A DNA stretch of 13,442 bases from Betaproteobacteria bacterium (lineage in GTDB: Bacteria; Pseudomonadota; Gammaproteobacteria; Burkholderiales; Casimicrobiaceae), in assembly GCA_025355395.1 (NCBI GenBank), contig JANXZT010000226.1:1-13442 (forward strand), written 5' to 3'. This document shows positions 6,149 to 13,442 of the stretch, piece after piece (within the stretch, counting starts at the first letter, position 1; each line of letters opens with the position of its first letter). The notes beneath the pieces were generated by a model. It did not search any database and was not told the origin of the DNA. It saw nothing but the letters and a program-made list of their open reading frames with translations. Both the position numbers and the translations under genes were made by a program.

Positions 6149-6219
6149 CGTCATTCCCGCGCAAGCGGGAATCCATTTGCTACGTGCGAAAATGGATCCC
6201 CGCGTTCGCGGGGATGACG
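6149..6219. repeat. REP-like double-hairpin element
   Basis: Left hairpin: CGTCATTCCCGCG with CGGGAAT around 6149-6172. Right hairpin: GATCCCCGCG with CGCGGGGAT around 6195-6214. The two halves, starting CGTCATTCC and ending GGATGACG, are inverted copies of about 30 bases with a few mismatches, separated by about ten bases. This type of palindrome is widespread in proteobacterial intergenic regions and may be moved by a RAYT-type transposase or may be a small MITE. Confidence 0.75.
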
Positions 6220-6445
6220 ATTGGGTTTTGTGACTTACTTTGGGAAAGCTCAGTAGAATGAACTTCCGGGAAGCGCGCAGCGCTCGAGGCGTGCGTACGG
6301 GTCCAGCGAAAATTCGCCGCTAGAGTACGATGTTCGGATGGTCTATGATTGTGGGGTTGGATGTACACCAGCGTGAAGCACTTAGCTTCGCGAGGCCGCC
6401 GGGCTACGCAAGGCGGACTCAGGCAGTGTTCGAGGAGGTGGCGGC

Positions 6446-6991
6446 GTGGGCGAGAACGAGCAGATCATTGAGGTCCTCAAGTCGTCGACTCCCTTCAACA
6501 CTTTGCCCGAACCGCTATTGGCGAGGATCGCCGCATTCGGTAGACGGGCGCACTATCGCGGGGGCGAGACGATCTACGAATCCGGCTCCGCTGCTGACGA
6601 CATCTTTCTGATCCTGCGCGGCGAGGTGAATCACTCGTTCGACCCGGAGGTCGCCGTGGCTCGGGAACTCGTGAAGACCGTAGGACCGGGCGCAGTATTC
6701 GGCTGGGCCGCGCTGCTCAAAGGGCCGGTTAACCCCGAACCTCGCCAGCGACTCGCTAAGACGCTAAGCCTTACCGACTCGGACATCCTGATAATCGACG
6801 CGCAACAGCTCATTACGGCTCTTGCCTCAACTCCTGGAGCCAAGGAGAACTTTATGAACAGGATTACGAGTATTGTGCGTCACCTTTACGGCTTCGCAGG
6901 ATTCGTCAAGGTGGGCGATAAATTCTTACCCGCGTACATTCCGAGCTCCGATGCTTCGGTTCCGCATGAATACGACACGTTTGCGTTCTAG
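6446..6991 (+). CDS. Solitary cyclic-nucleotide-binding-domain protein
   Basis: A 181-residue CRP/cNMP-binding-fold protein. Residues about 13-130 carry the beta-roll: FNTLPEPLLARIAAFG, then GGETIYESGSAADDIFLILRG (about 40-60), GPGAVFGWAALL (about 80-91) and TLSLTDSDILIIDA. The phosphate-binding cassette is unusual: the common GE is GW, and an insert (KGPVNPEPRQRL) replaces the usual Arg-Thr-Ala stretch. No helix-turn-helix follows; the C-terminus (about 145-181) ends in an aromatic, acidic tail. It may bind a small ligand and act through a partner. The GTG start has GAGGAGG at 6432-6438, seven bases upstream. It stands alone between a REP-like element and a LysR gene. Confidence 0.8.
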   Translation: MGENEQIIEVLKSSTPFNTLPEPLLARIAAFGRRAHYRGGETIYESGSAADDIFLILRGEVNHSFDPEVAVARELVKTVGPGAVFGWAALLKGPVNPEPRQRLAKTLSLTDSDILIIDAQQLITALASTPGAKENFMNRITSIVRHLYGFAGFVKVGDKFLPAYIPSSDASVPHEYDTFAF

Positions 6992-7103
6992 GATTTCGTC
7001 CTTACGAATCCCTCCGTCATTCTGCAGAAGGTAACTGGGAGGGGTCGGGCATTGGTTAGGCCGCCGCTAGTTGGTCAGGCAACCAATGAATATTCGGGCT
7101 CTG

Positions 7104-8033
7104 TCAAGTTGGTGCAAGCGTTGTCGCCACGCCGCCCATGCGCATCGTGGCTTCGCAATGATGAAGAAAATCGCTCGCCCCGTGTCCCAGCAGTTTGTCC
7201 TTGTGCACCACGATGGCCAGCCGGCGTTCGAGCGGCCGAAAGCCGGTGTTCAGTTCCACGAGGGTGCCGTTGGCCAACGCCGAGGCCACCGCATGGCGAG
7301 ACACACATCCCACGGCGCCGCCAGCGGCGACGACTCGCTTGAGCGTTTCGGTGCTGCCAAGCTCGAACGCGATCTCGATCGAACCCAGGTGTTCCAGCAG
7401 CCAGCGGTCGCTGGCTTCTCGGGTGCCGGAACCCGGCTCGCGCAGAGCCCAGGGCTGTGCACGTAAGACGCTGGTAGCGATGCGCTGCGCGCCCGCCAGC
7501 GTATGGCCTGGAGCGGCGACGACCACCATCTCGTCAGTGAGCCAAGGCCGCACCGACAGATCAGGGTGGGTTTGCGGCCCTTCGATGAAACCGATATCGA
7601 CGTCGAACGCGGCCACCGCCCGGATGACCTCGCTGGAATTGGCTACCGATACGTACACCGGACTGGTCAGGTGCGACTGTTTCCAGCGTGCCACCAGATC
7701 GGGCAGCAACACCTCGCCGACGGTGAGGCTAGCGGCCACGCGCAAGGGAGCCGCGTGTTCCGCGCTGAACAAGTAGTTCAGCTCGGCCGCATGGTCCAGC
7801 AAGGAAGCCGCCTTTGGCAGCAGCGCGCGGCCATTCTCGTTGATCACCAGTCGTTTGCGGATTCGGTCGAAAAGCGCCACGCCCAGCGTGACTTCCAGCG
7901 CACCGATGGCCGCGCTGGCGGCCGACTGTGACCGCGCCACACGCTCTGCGCCCGAACGCGTCGACCCGGCACGGGCAGTCGCCACGAAAACCTCGAGTTG
8001 GCGGAGGCTCACCCGCAAGCGGGGCGGCAGCAT
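7104..8033 (-). CDS. LysR-family transcriptional regulator, divergent from sat
   Basis: A LysR regulator of about 309 residues. The N-terminal winged helix-turn-helix is clear (RQLEVFVATARAGSTRSGAERVARSQSAASAAIGALE, about residues 11-47), followed by LFDRIRKRLVINENGRALLP. The rest is the periplasmic-binding-like effector domain, including the WALREPGSGTREASDRWL loop that often contacts the inducer. ATG 8033 is chosen: GTG 8066 would add 11 residues but falls inside a palindromic operator-like site. Divergence from sat suggests control of the sat-apr operon, perhaps in response to a sulfur metabolite; the effector is not known. It resembles CysB- and CbbR-like regulators only at family level. 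Confidence 0.85.
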   Translation of the reverse strand: MLPPRLRVSLRQLEVFVATARAGSTRSGAERVARSQSAASAAIGALEVTLGVALFDRIRKRLVINENGRALLPKAASLLDHAAELNYLFSAEHAAPLRVAASLTVGEVLLPDLVARWKQSHLTSPVYVSVANSSEVIRAVAAFDVDIGFIEGPQTHPDLSVRPWLTDEMVVVAAPGHTLAGAQRIATSVLRAQPWALREPGSGTREASDRWLLEHLGSIEIAFELGSTETLKRVVAAGGAVGCVSRHAVASALANGTLVELNTGFRPLERRLAIVVHKDKLLGHGASDFLHHCEATMRMGGVATTLAPT

Positions 8034-8059
8034 TCCACCGCTAAGTTGATCGTTTTTTC

Positions 8060-8081
8060 CGGTCACAATGACCGATATTGT
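8060..8081. promoter_or_regulatory. Overlapping palindromes between lysR and sat
   Basis: CGGTCA-CAA-TGACCG (8060-8074) is a perfect dyad. ACAAT-N7-ATTGT (8065-8081) overlaps it. LysR-type sites are dyads of about this size (T-N11-A core), so this is the best candidate for autoregulation and sat-operon activation. Possible TATTAT -10 for sat at 8108-8113; its -35 is unclear. Confidence 0.45.
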
Positions 8082-8181
8082 CCAGATTTGTTTTTCAAGT
8101 CAACTCATATTATCTCAACGTATGGACGGGCCGCGGGGCGAATTCGCACCACAGCAGCCGTGTCTGGCGCGGAGCACGCCG

Positions 8182-9387
8182 ATGAGTGAGTTGGTCAAAC
8201 CGCACGGTGCAGCGTCGTTGAAACCGCTGCTGCTTGCAGGCAGTGCGCTTGTCGAGGAGGTGCGCCGAGCGTCGACGCTGCGTCAGGTTCGTGTGAGTTC
8301 GCGCGAGCGCGGCGACATCCTGATGCTGGGAATCGGCGGGTTCACGCCCCTGGAGGGTTTCATGGGCGAAGCTGACTGGCGCGGTTCCTGCGAGCGAATG
8401 CAGTTGGCGAACGGCCTGTTCTGGCCGATTCCGATCACGTTGTCGGTCGACGAAGCCGCCGCAAACGCCGTTGCCGTGGGCGACGAGATTGCACTCATCG
8501 ACCCCGACGATGGTCATGCGCTGGCGACGATGCGCGTGAGCGAAAAATATCGCATCGACAAGGCGCTCGAGTGTCGCAACGTGTTCCGCACCGTCGATTC
8601 TGCGCACCCGGGCGTCAAGATGGTGATGGATCAACCGGCCGTCAACCTGGCAGGCACGGTCAAGGTTTTGTCCCAGGGCGGCTTTCCGGAGAAATACGGC
8701 GATCTCTACATGACGCCGGCGCAGACACGCGCGCTGTTCAAGTCCAACGGGTGGTCACGAATCGCCGCCTTTCAAACGCGCAACCCGATGCATCGGTCGC
8801 ACGAGTATCTGGCCAAGGTGGCCATTGAGGTCTGTGATGGCGTTCTGGTGCACTCGCTGCTAGGTGCCCTCAAGCCCGGTGACATTCCGGCCGAGGTGCG
8901 CACGCGCGCCATCGCGGCGTTGGTCAAGAATTATTTCGTGCCTTCAACCATCGTGCAGGCCGGCTACCCGCTGGACATGCGCTATGCCGGGCCGCGAGAG
9001 GCATTGCTGCACGCCCTTTTCCGCCAGAACTACGGCTGCTCGCACCTGATCGTGGGGCGAGACCACGCAGGGGTGGGCAGCTACTACGGGCCCTTCGACG
9101 CGCACCATGTCTTCGACGAGATTCCCGAAGGTGCGCTCGAGACGCGGCCGCTCAAGATCGACGTTTCGTTCTGGTGCTACAAATGCGGCGGCATGGCTTC
9201 GGGCCGCACCTGCCCCCACACCGACGTCGATCGCCTGCAGGTGAGCGGCACGCAGTTGCGCAAGTCGCTGTCCGAAGGCCAGCCCGTGCCGGCCGAATTC
9301 AGCCGCCCCGAGGTGCTCGAGATTCTTCGCGTCTACTATGCCGAACTGGACGCGCGGCCGGCCGGTGCGGCCGCTTCGTCGAGATGA
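8182..9387 (+). CDS. sat: ATP sulfurylase (sulfate adenylyltransferase), dissimilatory type
   Basis: Sat interconverts ATP plus sulfate with APS plus pyrophosphate. In sulfur oxidisers it runs toward ATP and sulfate, capturing energy from APS made by AprBA, in the cytoplasm. The 401-residue protein has Q198-T-R-N-P-M-H-R-S-H207, the nucleotide-binding signature, and G292-R-D-H-A-G297. C332-x2-C335-x8-C344-x-H346 (CYKCGGMASGRTCPH) is a zinc site typical of this homo-oligomeric Sat type. No APS-kinase domain is fused. The frame is open further upstream, but ATG 8182 has GGAG at 8171-8174 and gives the expected N-terminus (MSELVKPHG). It leads the sat-phosphoesterase-aprMBA cluster. Confidence 0.95.
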   Translation: MSELVKPHGAASLKPLLLAGSALVEEVRRASTLRQVRVSSRERGDILMLGIGGFTPLEGFMGEADWRGSCERMQLANGLFWPIPITLSVDEAAANAVAVGDEIALIDPDDGHALATMRVSEKYRIDKALECRNVFRTVDSAHPGVKMVMDQPAVNLAGTVKVLSQGGFPEKYGDLYMTPAQTRALFKSNGWSRIAAFQTRNPMHRSHEYLAKVAIEVCDGVLVHSLLGALKPGDIPAEVRTRAIAALVKNYFVPSTIVQAGYPLDMRYAGPREALLHALFRQNYGCSHLIVGRDHAGVGSYYGPFDAHHVFDEIPEGALETRPLKIDVSFWCYKCGGMASGRTCPHTDVDRLQVSGTQLRKSLSEGQPVPAEFSRPEVLEILRVYYAELDARPAGAAASSR

Positions 9388-9391
9388 GCGC

Positions 9392-9928
9392 ATGAAAGTC
9401 TGCGTCGTTTCGGACAGCCACGACCGCGCCGACGCGCTGGAGCAGGCCGTGCGCGAGGCCAAGGCGCAGGGCGCCGAGGCGGTGCTGCATTGCGGCGACC
9501 TGATCGGCGCGCAATCGCTCAAGCCTGCGTTGGCCTTGGGGCTGCCGATGCACCTCATCCACGGCAACAACGTGGGCGATTCGCAAGCGCTGCACAGGCT
9601 GGCCCTGGCCAGCGACGGACGCCTGCGCTACCACGGTGTCGATGCGCGCATCGAGCTCGCTGGCCGGCAGATCTTCCTCGTGCACTATGACGACTACGGT
9701 TATGCGATGGCCTGCACCGGCGACTGGGAGCTGGTGTGTTGCGGTCATTCACACCGCGCCGAAGTGCGCAGCGTGGCGAACGTGCGAGGTACCGCGAGCT
9801 GGCTCGTCAATCCCGGCACCGTGGCTGGACTTGCCGCCCCGGCGACATGGATCCTGGGCGATCTCGCGGCGATGCACTTCGAGTTGCGCGAGCTTGGCAG
9901 TGAGGCACATCACACACGACCGCCATAG
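9392..9928 (+). CDS. YfcE/MJ0936-type metallophosphoesterase
   Basis: A 178-residue calcineurin-like phosphodiesterase. The di-metal motifs are all present: SDSHDR (about residues 7-12), CGDLIG (about 33-38), HGNNVGD (about 56-62), CGHSHR (about 116-121) and NPGTV (about 140-144). Such enzymes hydrolyse phosphodiester or phosphoanhydride bonds with Mn or similar metals. Its ATG is four bases past the sat stop with almost no Shine-Dalgarno, suggesting coupling to sat translation. Sitting between sat and aprM points to a role linked to APS, AMP or pyrophosphate turnover, but the substrate is unknown. An earlier in-frame ATG at 9338 overlaps sat and is not favoured. Confidence 0.85.
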   Translation: MKVCVVSDSHDRADALEQAVREAKAQGAEAVLHCGDLIGAQSLKPALALGLPMHLIHGNNVGDSQALHRLALASDGRLRYHGVDARIELAGRQIFLVHYDDYGYAMACTGDWELVCCGHSHRAEVRSVANVRGTASWLVNPGTVAGLAAPATWILGDLAAMHFELRELGSEAHHTRPP

Positions 9929-10021
9929 CCGCACGTCACGGATCGCAGAATCAGTCCCGGCGCGCGAGCACCGGTATTTGCTGCAGGACCACCAAGCAGA
10001 AGTTCGAGGAGACAGCCCCCC

Positions 10022-10807
10022 ATGTTCGCCAACAACCCATTTGCCGTGTTGACCGATGTATTGCCCGCGAACGCGATGCAGATTTATGTCGTTCTGATGG
10101 TTCTCGCGGTGTTTCTCGGAACCTTGTACGACGTCATTCACAAAGGCAGTGCAACGTATTTTTTCGCCAATTGGCGCAAGTCCAGGGACAAGGGGCGGCA
10201 GCAAGTCGGTGCCGGCGAGATGGTGTCGCTGGCCGTCAAAACCGGTGCTGTGGATGTCCTAACGTCTGGGGAATTCTGCAACGTGCGCCGCCGGATCGCC
10301 CATTTGCTGACGATGTACGGGTTTCTGTTGTACGTGGTCACCACGGCCGTGATGGTGTTCAACTACTCTTCGCCCGCGACGCCGACGCCCGCCATCCTGC
10401 CGTTGCTGTGGTGGATCGGCGGCTTGATGATCTGCGTCGGCGGCTATTGGTTTTGGTTCTTCATCCGCGTCGACGTCGCTGCCGAGGGCCATTCGCCGCT
10501 GCGTTTCGTGCGCGCAGATCTGTTCGTGGTCTCGCTGGTGGCCAGTGCCACGCTTGGTCTTGTCTGGGCCTACCTTCAATCGCAGTCAAGTTCCTGGACA
10601 GCAGTGTTTTTCGTTTTGTACATCCTCGCCACTACGATTCTTTTCGGATCGGTGGCATGGTCGAAGTTCGCGCACATGTTTTTCAAGCCGGCAGCAGCGC
10701 TGGAGAAGAGGGTGTCCAACGCCAACGGCACCAGAACCAATCTGCCCGGTCCGGCCAACCGACCCGAGCAGTTCGGCACCGCTCGCCGGCACACCCGGAA
10801 TTACTGA
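10022..10807 (+). CDS. aprM: AprM, membrane anchor of APS reductase
   Basis: A 261-residue integral membrane protein with about five hydrophobic segments (about residues 18-38, 92-114, 125-149, 165-186 and 193-222). H94 (RRIAHLL) and H218 (KFAHMFFKP) are candidates for heme or quinone contacts by analogy with related respiratory membrane subunits. The tail after 225 is hydrophilic. In sulfur oxidisers of the Allochromatium/Thiobacillus type, aprM precedes aprBA and is thought to pass electrons from AprBA to the quinone pool. GAGGAG at 10006-10011 precedes the ATG by ten bases. Position directly before aprB makes the assignment strong; the detailed electron path is inference. Confidence 0.85.
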   Translation: MFANNPFAVLTDVLPANAMQIYVVLMVLAVFLGTLYDVIHKGSATYFFANWRKSRDKGRQQVGAGEMVSLAVKTGAVDVLTSGEFCNVRRRIAHLLTMYGFLLYVVTTAVMVFNYSSPATPTPAILPLLWWIGGLMICVGGYWFWFFIRVDVAAEGHSPLRFVRADLFVVSLVASATLGLVWAYLQSQSSSWTAVFFVLYILATTILFGSVAWSKFAHMFFKPAAALEKRVSNANGTRTNLPGPANRPEQFGTARRHTRNY

Positions 10808-10851
10808 CCTTTCCGGATCATCGACACTTCAATTCTCGAGAGACGACCACC

Positions 10852-11316
10852 ATGCCAACCTTTGTGTACATGACCCGATGTGACGGCTGCGGTCATTGCG
10901 TCGACATTTGCCCGTCCGACATCATGCACATCGACAAGGTCACCCGGCGAGCCTACAACATCGAGCCCAACATGTGCTGGGAGTGCTACTCCTGCGTCAA
11001 GGCCTGCCCGCAGAACGCCATCGACGTGCGCGGCTATGCCGACTTTGCGCCGCTCGGCCACAGCGTGCGGGTGCTTCGCGAAGAGGCCAAGGGCACCGTG
11101 TCGTGGAAGCTCAAGTTTCGCGACGGCCGCGAGAAGAACTTCGAGTCGCCGATCCGCACCACGCCCTGGGGATCGATCAAGGGGCCGGCCGAATACGCCC
11201 CGCCTCACCCCGATGAACTCGCCACCCAAGGGCTCGCGCACGAACCCGAGTCGCTCAACGTCAAGGGGGGATTGCCGGCCTTGCGTCCCGATCAACTCAA
11301 GAAAGGGGTGATGTGA
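10852..11316 (+). CDS. aprB: APS reductase beta subunit (two [4Fe-4S] ferredoxin-like)
   Basis: The 154-residue electron-transfer subunit of adenylylsulfate reductase. Two cysteine sets bind [4Fe-4S] clusters: C10-x2-C13-x2-C16-x3-C20-P and C42-W-E-C45-Y-S-C48-x3-C52-P. The Trp next to C42 is the position proposed in the family to couple the cluster to the FAD of AprA. The C-terminal arm (about 85-154) wraps the alpha subunit in known structures. ATG 10852 gives the standard MPTFVYMTRCDGCGHC start; the longer open frame upstream lies over aprM and is not coding. Its stop overlaps aprA by one base. It passes electrons from AprA to, presumably, AprM. Confidence 0.95.
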   Translation: MPTFVYMTRCDGCGHCVDICPSDIMHIDKVTRRAYNIEPNMCWECYSCVKACPQNAIDVRGYADFAPLGHSVRVLREEAKGTVSWKLKFRDGREKNFESPIRTTPWGSIKGPAEYAPPHPDELATQGLAHEPESLNVKGGLPALRPDQLKKGVM

Positions 11317-13160
11317 TGGGACTCTTTGGCGGCAGGAAGACCGTCTTCGTCGACGCGGACATCCTGGTCATCGGCGGTGGCATGGCGGGTTGCGGGGCGA
11401 CCTACGAAGCCCGGCACTGGGGACGCGACCTGAAGATCGTCTGCGTCGAGAAAGCCAACATCGAGCGCAGCGGTGCGGTCGCCCAGGGCCTGTACGCCAT
11501 CAACTGCTACATGGGCATGCAATGGGGAGAGAACCAGCCCGAGGACCATGTGCGCTACGCTCGCAACGACCTCATGGGCCTGGTGCGCGAAGACCTGGGC
11601 TACGACATCGCGCGGCACGTGGACGGCACGGTGCACAAGTTCGAGGAATGGGGCCTGCCGATCATGAAGGACCCCAAGACCGGACGCTACCTGCGCGAGG
11701 GCAAGTGGCTGATCATGATTCACGGCGAGAGCTACAAGCCGATCGTCGCCGAGGCAGCCCGCAAAGCGGCCAGCGAGATCTACAACCGGATCATGGTCAC
11801 CCACCTTTTGATGGACAAGACCAAGGCCAACCGCGTTGCCGGCGCAGTTGGGTTCAACGTGCGAACAGGCGAATTCCATGTGTTCCGGGGCAAGGCCGTC
11901 ATCGTCTGCGCCGGCGGTGCGTCGCATATCTTCAAGCCGCGCGCAGTGGGCGAAGGCATGGGCCGGACCTGGTATGCGCCGTGGAGCAGCGCGTCCGCCT
12001 ACGCTTTGCCGATCCAGGTCGGCGCCAAGATGACGCAGATGGAGAACCGCATCGTCCTGACCCGTTTCAAGGACGGCTATGGCCCCGTGGGTGCGTACTT
12101 CCTCCACCTCAAGACCTACACGCAAAACGGCCTGGGCGAGGAGTACGAGAAGCGGTGGTACGAGGACACCAAAGCTCTGGTGGGTGACTACGTCGATCGG
12201 CACCCGGTGCCGACCTGCCTGCGCAACCACGCCATCCTCAAGGAACTCGCGGCGGGCCGCGGCCCCATCCGCATGGTCACCAAGGAGGCATTCCAGGATC
12301 CGCACAAGGAGACGGTCGGCTGGGAGAACTTCCTGGGCATGACGATCGGGCAGGCCGTCGTCTGGGCTTCGCAGAACATCGACCCCAAGCACATCAATCC
12401 AGAACTGACCACGTCGGAGCCTTATGTGATGGGCTCGCACGCCACGTGTTCGGGTGCGTGGGCGAGCGGACCGGAAGACTATGCCCCCGCGGAGTATCAG
12501 TGGGGATACAACCGCATGATGACGATCGACGGGCTGTTTGGCGCCGGCGACACCATCGGCGGCACCGCGCACAAGTTCTCGTCAGGGTCGTTCACCGAAG
12601 GGCGCATCGCTGCCAAGGCGGCGGTAAGGTACGTCAACGACCTGGGGAAAGATCAGCCCCAGGTCAGCGAGGAGGAGTATCAGGATCTCGAGAAATTGGT
12701 TTTCCAGCCGATGGAGAACTACCGAGTGGGTCGCAACGAGATCACCGCCGGAACCGTCTCGCCGAGCTATCTTCTGCCGATCCACGGTCTGCAGCGTCTC
12801 GAAAAAATCATGGACGAATACGTCGGCGGCACCAGCACGACCTACATGACCAACGGCGAGATGCTCAATCGCGGCCTCGAGTTGCTGAGCATGCTCAAGG
12901 AAGACATGGCGCACATGGGCGCAGAAGACCTTCACCAGCTTCAGCGCACGTGGGAGCTGCATCACCGGCTCCTGGCTTCGGAGTCTGTCACCCATCACAC
13001 GCTGTTCCGCAAGGAAACGCGCTGGCCGGGGTACTACTACCGCGGGGACCACATGAAGTTGGACGATGAGAACTGGCATTGCTTCACCCTGTCGCGCTTC
13101 GACCGCAACACCGGCCAGTGGCAGATGGAGAAGGCGCCCGTCTATCACATCATCGATTGA
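11316..13160 (+). CDS. aprA: APS reductase alpha subunit (flavoprotein)
   Basis: The catalytic FAD subunit, 614 residues, of adenylylsulfate reductase; in sulfur oxidisers it converts sulfite plus AMP to APS in the cytoplasm. The Rossmann FAD motif is VIGGGMAGCGATYEARHWG (about residues 18-36). NIERSGAVAQGLYAIN (48-63) lines the flavin. R250 in TRFKDGYGPVGAYF and H375 in GSHATCSGAWASGPED align by eye with the substrate Arg and His described for the archaeal enzyme. ATG 11316 is preferred over GTG 11313: it has AAGGGG at 11303-11308 and overlaps the aprB stop as TGATG. It is the last gene of the cluster in the window. Confidence 0.95.
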   Translation: MGLFGGRKTVFVDADILVIGGGMAGCGATYEARHWGRDLKIVCVEKANIERSGAVAQGLYAINCYMGMQWGENQPEDHVRYARNDLMGLVREDLGYDIARHVDGTVHKFEEWGLPIMKDPKTGRYLREGKWLIMIHGESYKPIVAEAARKAASEIYNRIMVTHLLMDKTKANRVAGAVGFNVRTGEFHVFRGKAVIVCAGGASHIFKPRAVGEGMGRTWYAPWSSASAYALPIQVGAKMTQMENRIVLTRFKDGYGPVGAYFLHLKTYTQNGLGEEYEKRWYEDTKALVGDYVDRHPVPTCLRNHAILKELAAGRGPIRMVTKEAFQDPHKETVGWENFLGMTIGQAVVWASQNIDPKHINPELTTSEPYVMGSHATCSGAWASGPEDYAPAEYQWGYNRMMTIDGLFGAGDTIGGTAHKFSSGSFTEGRIAAKAAVRYVNDLGKDQPQVSEEEYQDLEKLVFQPMENYRVGRNEITAGTVSPSYLLPIHGLQRLEKIMDEYVGGTSTTYMTNGEMLNRGLELLSMLKEDMAHMGAEDLHQLQRTWELHHRLLASESVTHHTLFRKETRWPGYYYRGDHMKLDDENWHCFTLSRFDRNTGQWQMEKAPVYHIID

Positions 13161-13442
13161 CGGGCTGAGAGTTTGGAACCCGTCGCGGGTTGCGGGTGAC
13201 CAAAGCGCTCGGCGGGATCTGCGCCAACTCCCGACGCCCAGACGGCGTCCATGCTGGTCTGAAAATGCAACCGGCGACCAAGTTGCTGGTCGCCAGATCC
13301 GCGACGCTTCTCGCCCCGGCCGAACGCGCCGACGCGCGCGAGTGGATAACCCTCCCCGCGGCAAATTCACATATCGAGCGCGGAAATCTATCAACGAAGC
13401 CAGCCCTCGCCCGGCCCCAAGACTTGCCGCCTTTTTCGGGAG
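13161..13442. other. Region downstream of aprA, no gene seen
   Basis: No supportable coding region. AACCCG-TCG-CGGGTT (13176-13190) is a short hairpin 15 bases past the aprA stop, without a clear T-run. GGCGACCA (13273-13280) with TGGTCGCC (13287-13294) is a perfect 8-bp stem with a six-base loop; on the minus strand it is followed ten bases later by TTTT. Either may be a weak terminator. Confidence 0.4.

Noticed and set aside
6149..6219. CRISPR array
   Set aside because: Only two inverted, not direct, repeat halves are present and there are no regular spacers; it is a REP-like palindrome.
8068..8181. Sat extended upstream to 8068
   Set aside because: The extra 38 residues do not resemble Sat, overlap the regulatory palindromes, and ATG 8182 has a good ribosome-binding site.
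10171..10851. Upstream in-frame extension of aprB across aprM
   Set aside because: The extension overlaps the membrane protein gene in another frame. The aprB family starts at MPTFVYMTRC, at 10852.
11292..12572. Long minus-strand open frame (426 codons) opposite aprA
   Set aside because: aprA on the + strand is unmistakable. The antisense frame has biased composition and no recognisable domain.

Overview
The window looks like a chromosomal segment of a GC-rich, sulfur-oxidising proteobacterium, probably beta- or gammaproteobacterial. The main evidence is the right third, which carries ATP sulfurylase (sat), a small metallophosphoesterase and the APS reductase genes in the order aprM-aprB-aprA. 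The sat-aprMBA order is known from lithotrophic sulfur oxidisers such as Allochromatium and Thiobacillus relatives. Species cannot be read from the sequence alone.

Layout. (1) Positions 1-2117 hold the end of a bufferin-type (copper-responsive RiPP) operon on the + strand: a bufB/MNIO (DUF692) enzyme whose start codon lies just outside the window, a bufC-like DUF2063 partner, and a DoxX-family membrane protein. They overlap or are spaced as one translationally coupled unit. The bufferin precursor gene is expected just upstream, outside the window. (2) Positions 2118-4060 are a junkyard of mobile-DNA remnants: a small minus-strand zinc-finger gene, two degenerate 3' halves of initiator tRNA-fMet (each followed by a hairpin with a T-run on the minus strand), and pieces of two different transposases. 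(3) Positions 3971-5993 form an accessory toxin-like island: a Fic-family protein with a striking 12-bp repeat array on both sides of its promoter and start codon, then a convergent VapBC-type toxin-antitoxin pair (PIN toxin, AbrB/MazE-like antitoxin) with a clean inverted-repeat operator. (4) Positions 5994-7103 hold a REP-like double hairpin and a solitary cyclic-nucleotide-binding-domain protein, flanked by matching short direct repeats. (5) Positions 7104-13160 hold a LysR regulator divergent from sat, then the sat-phosphoesterase-aprM-aprB-aprA cluster.

How the genes work together. In sulfur oxidation, AprBA oxidises sulfite plus AMP to adenosine 5'-phosphosulfate (APS), with AprM as likely membrane anchor and electron exit. 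Sat then converts APS plus pyrophosphate to sulfate and ATP. The LysR protein is placed to control this operon through overlapping palindromes in the shared upstream region. The bufferin operon is a separate metal-stress function. The Fic and VapBC genes are accessory and sit among recombination scars.

All calls rest on reading translated motifs and spacing by eye. No database search was run.
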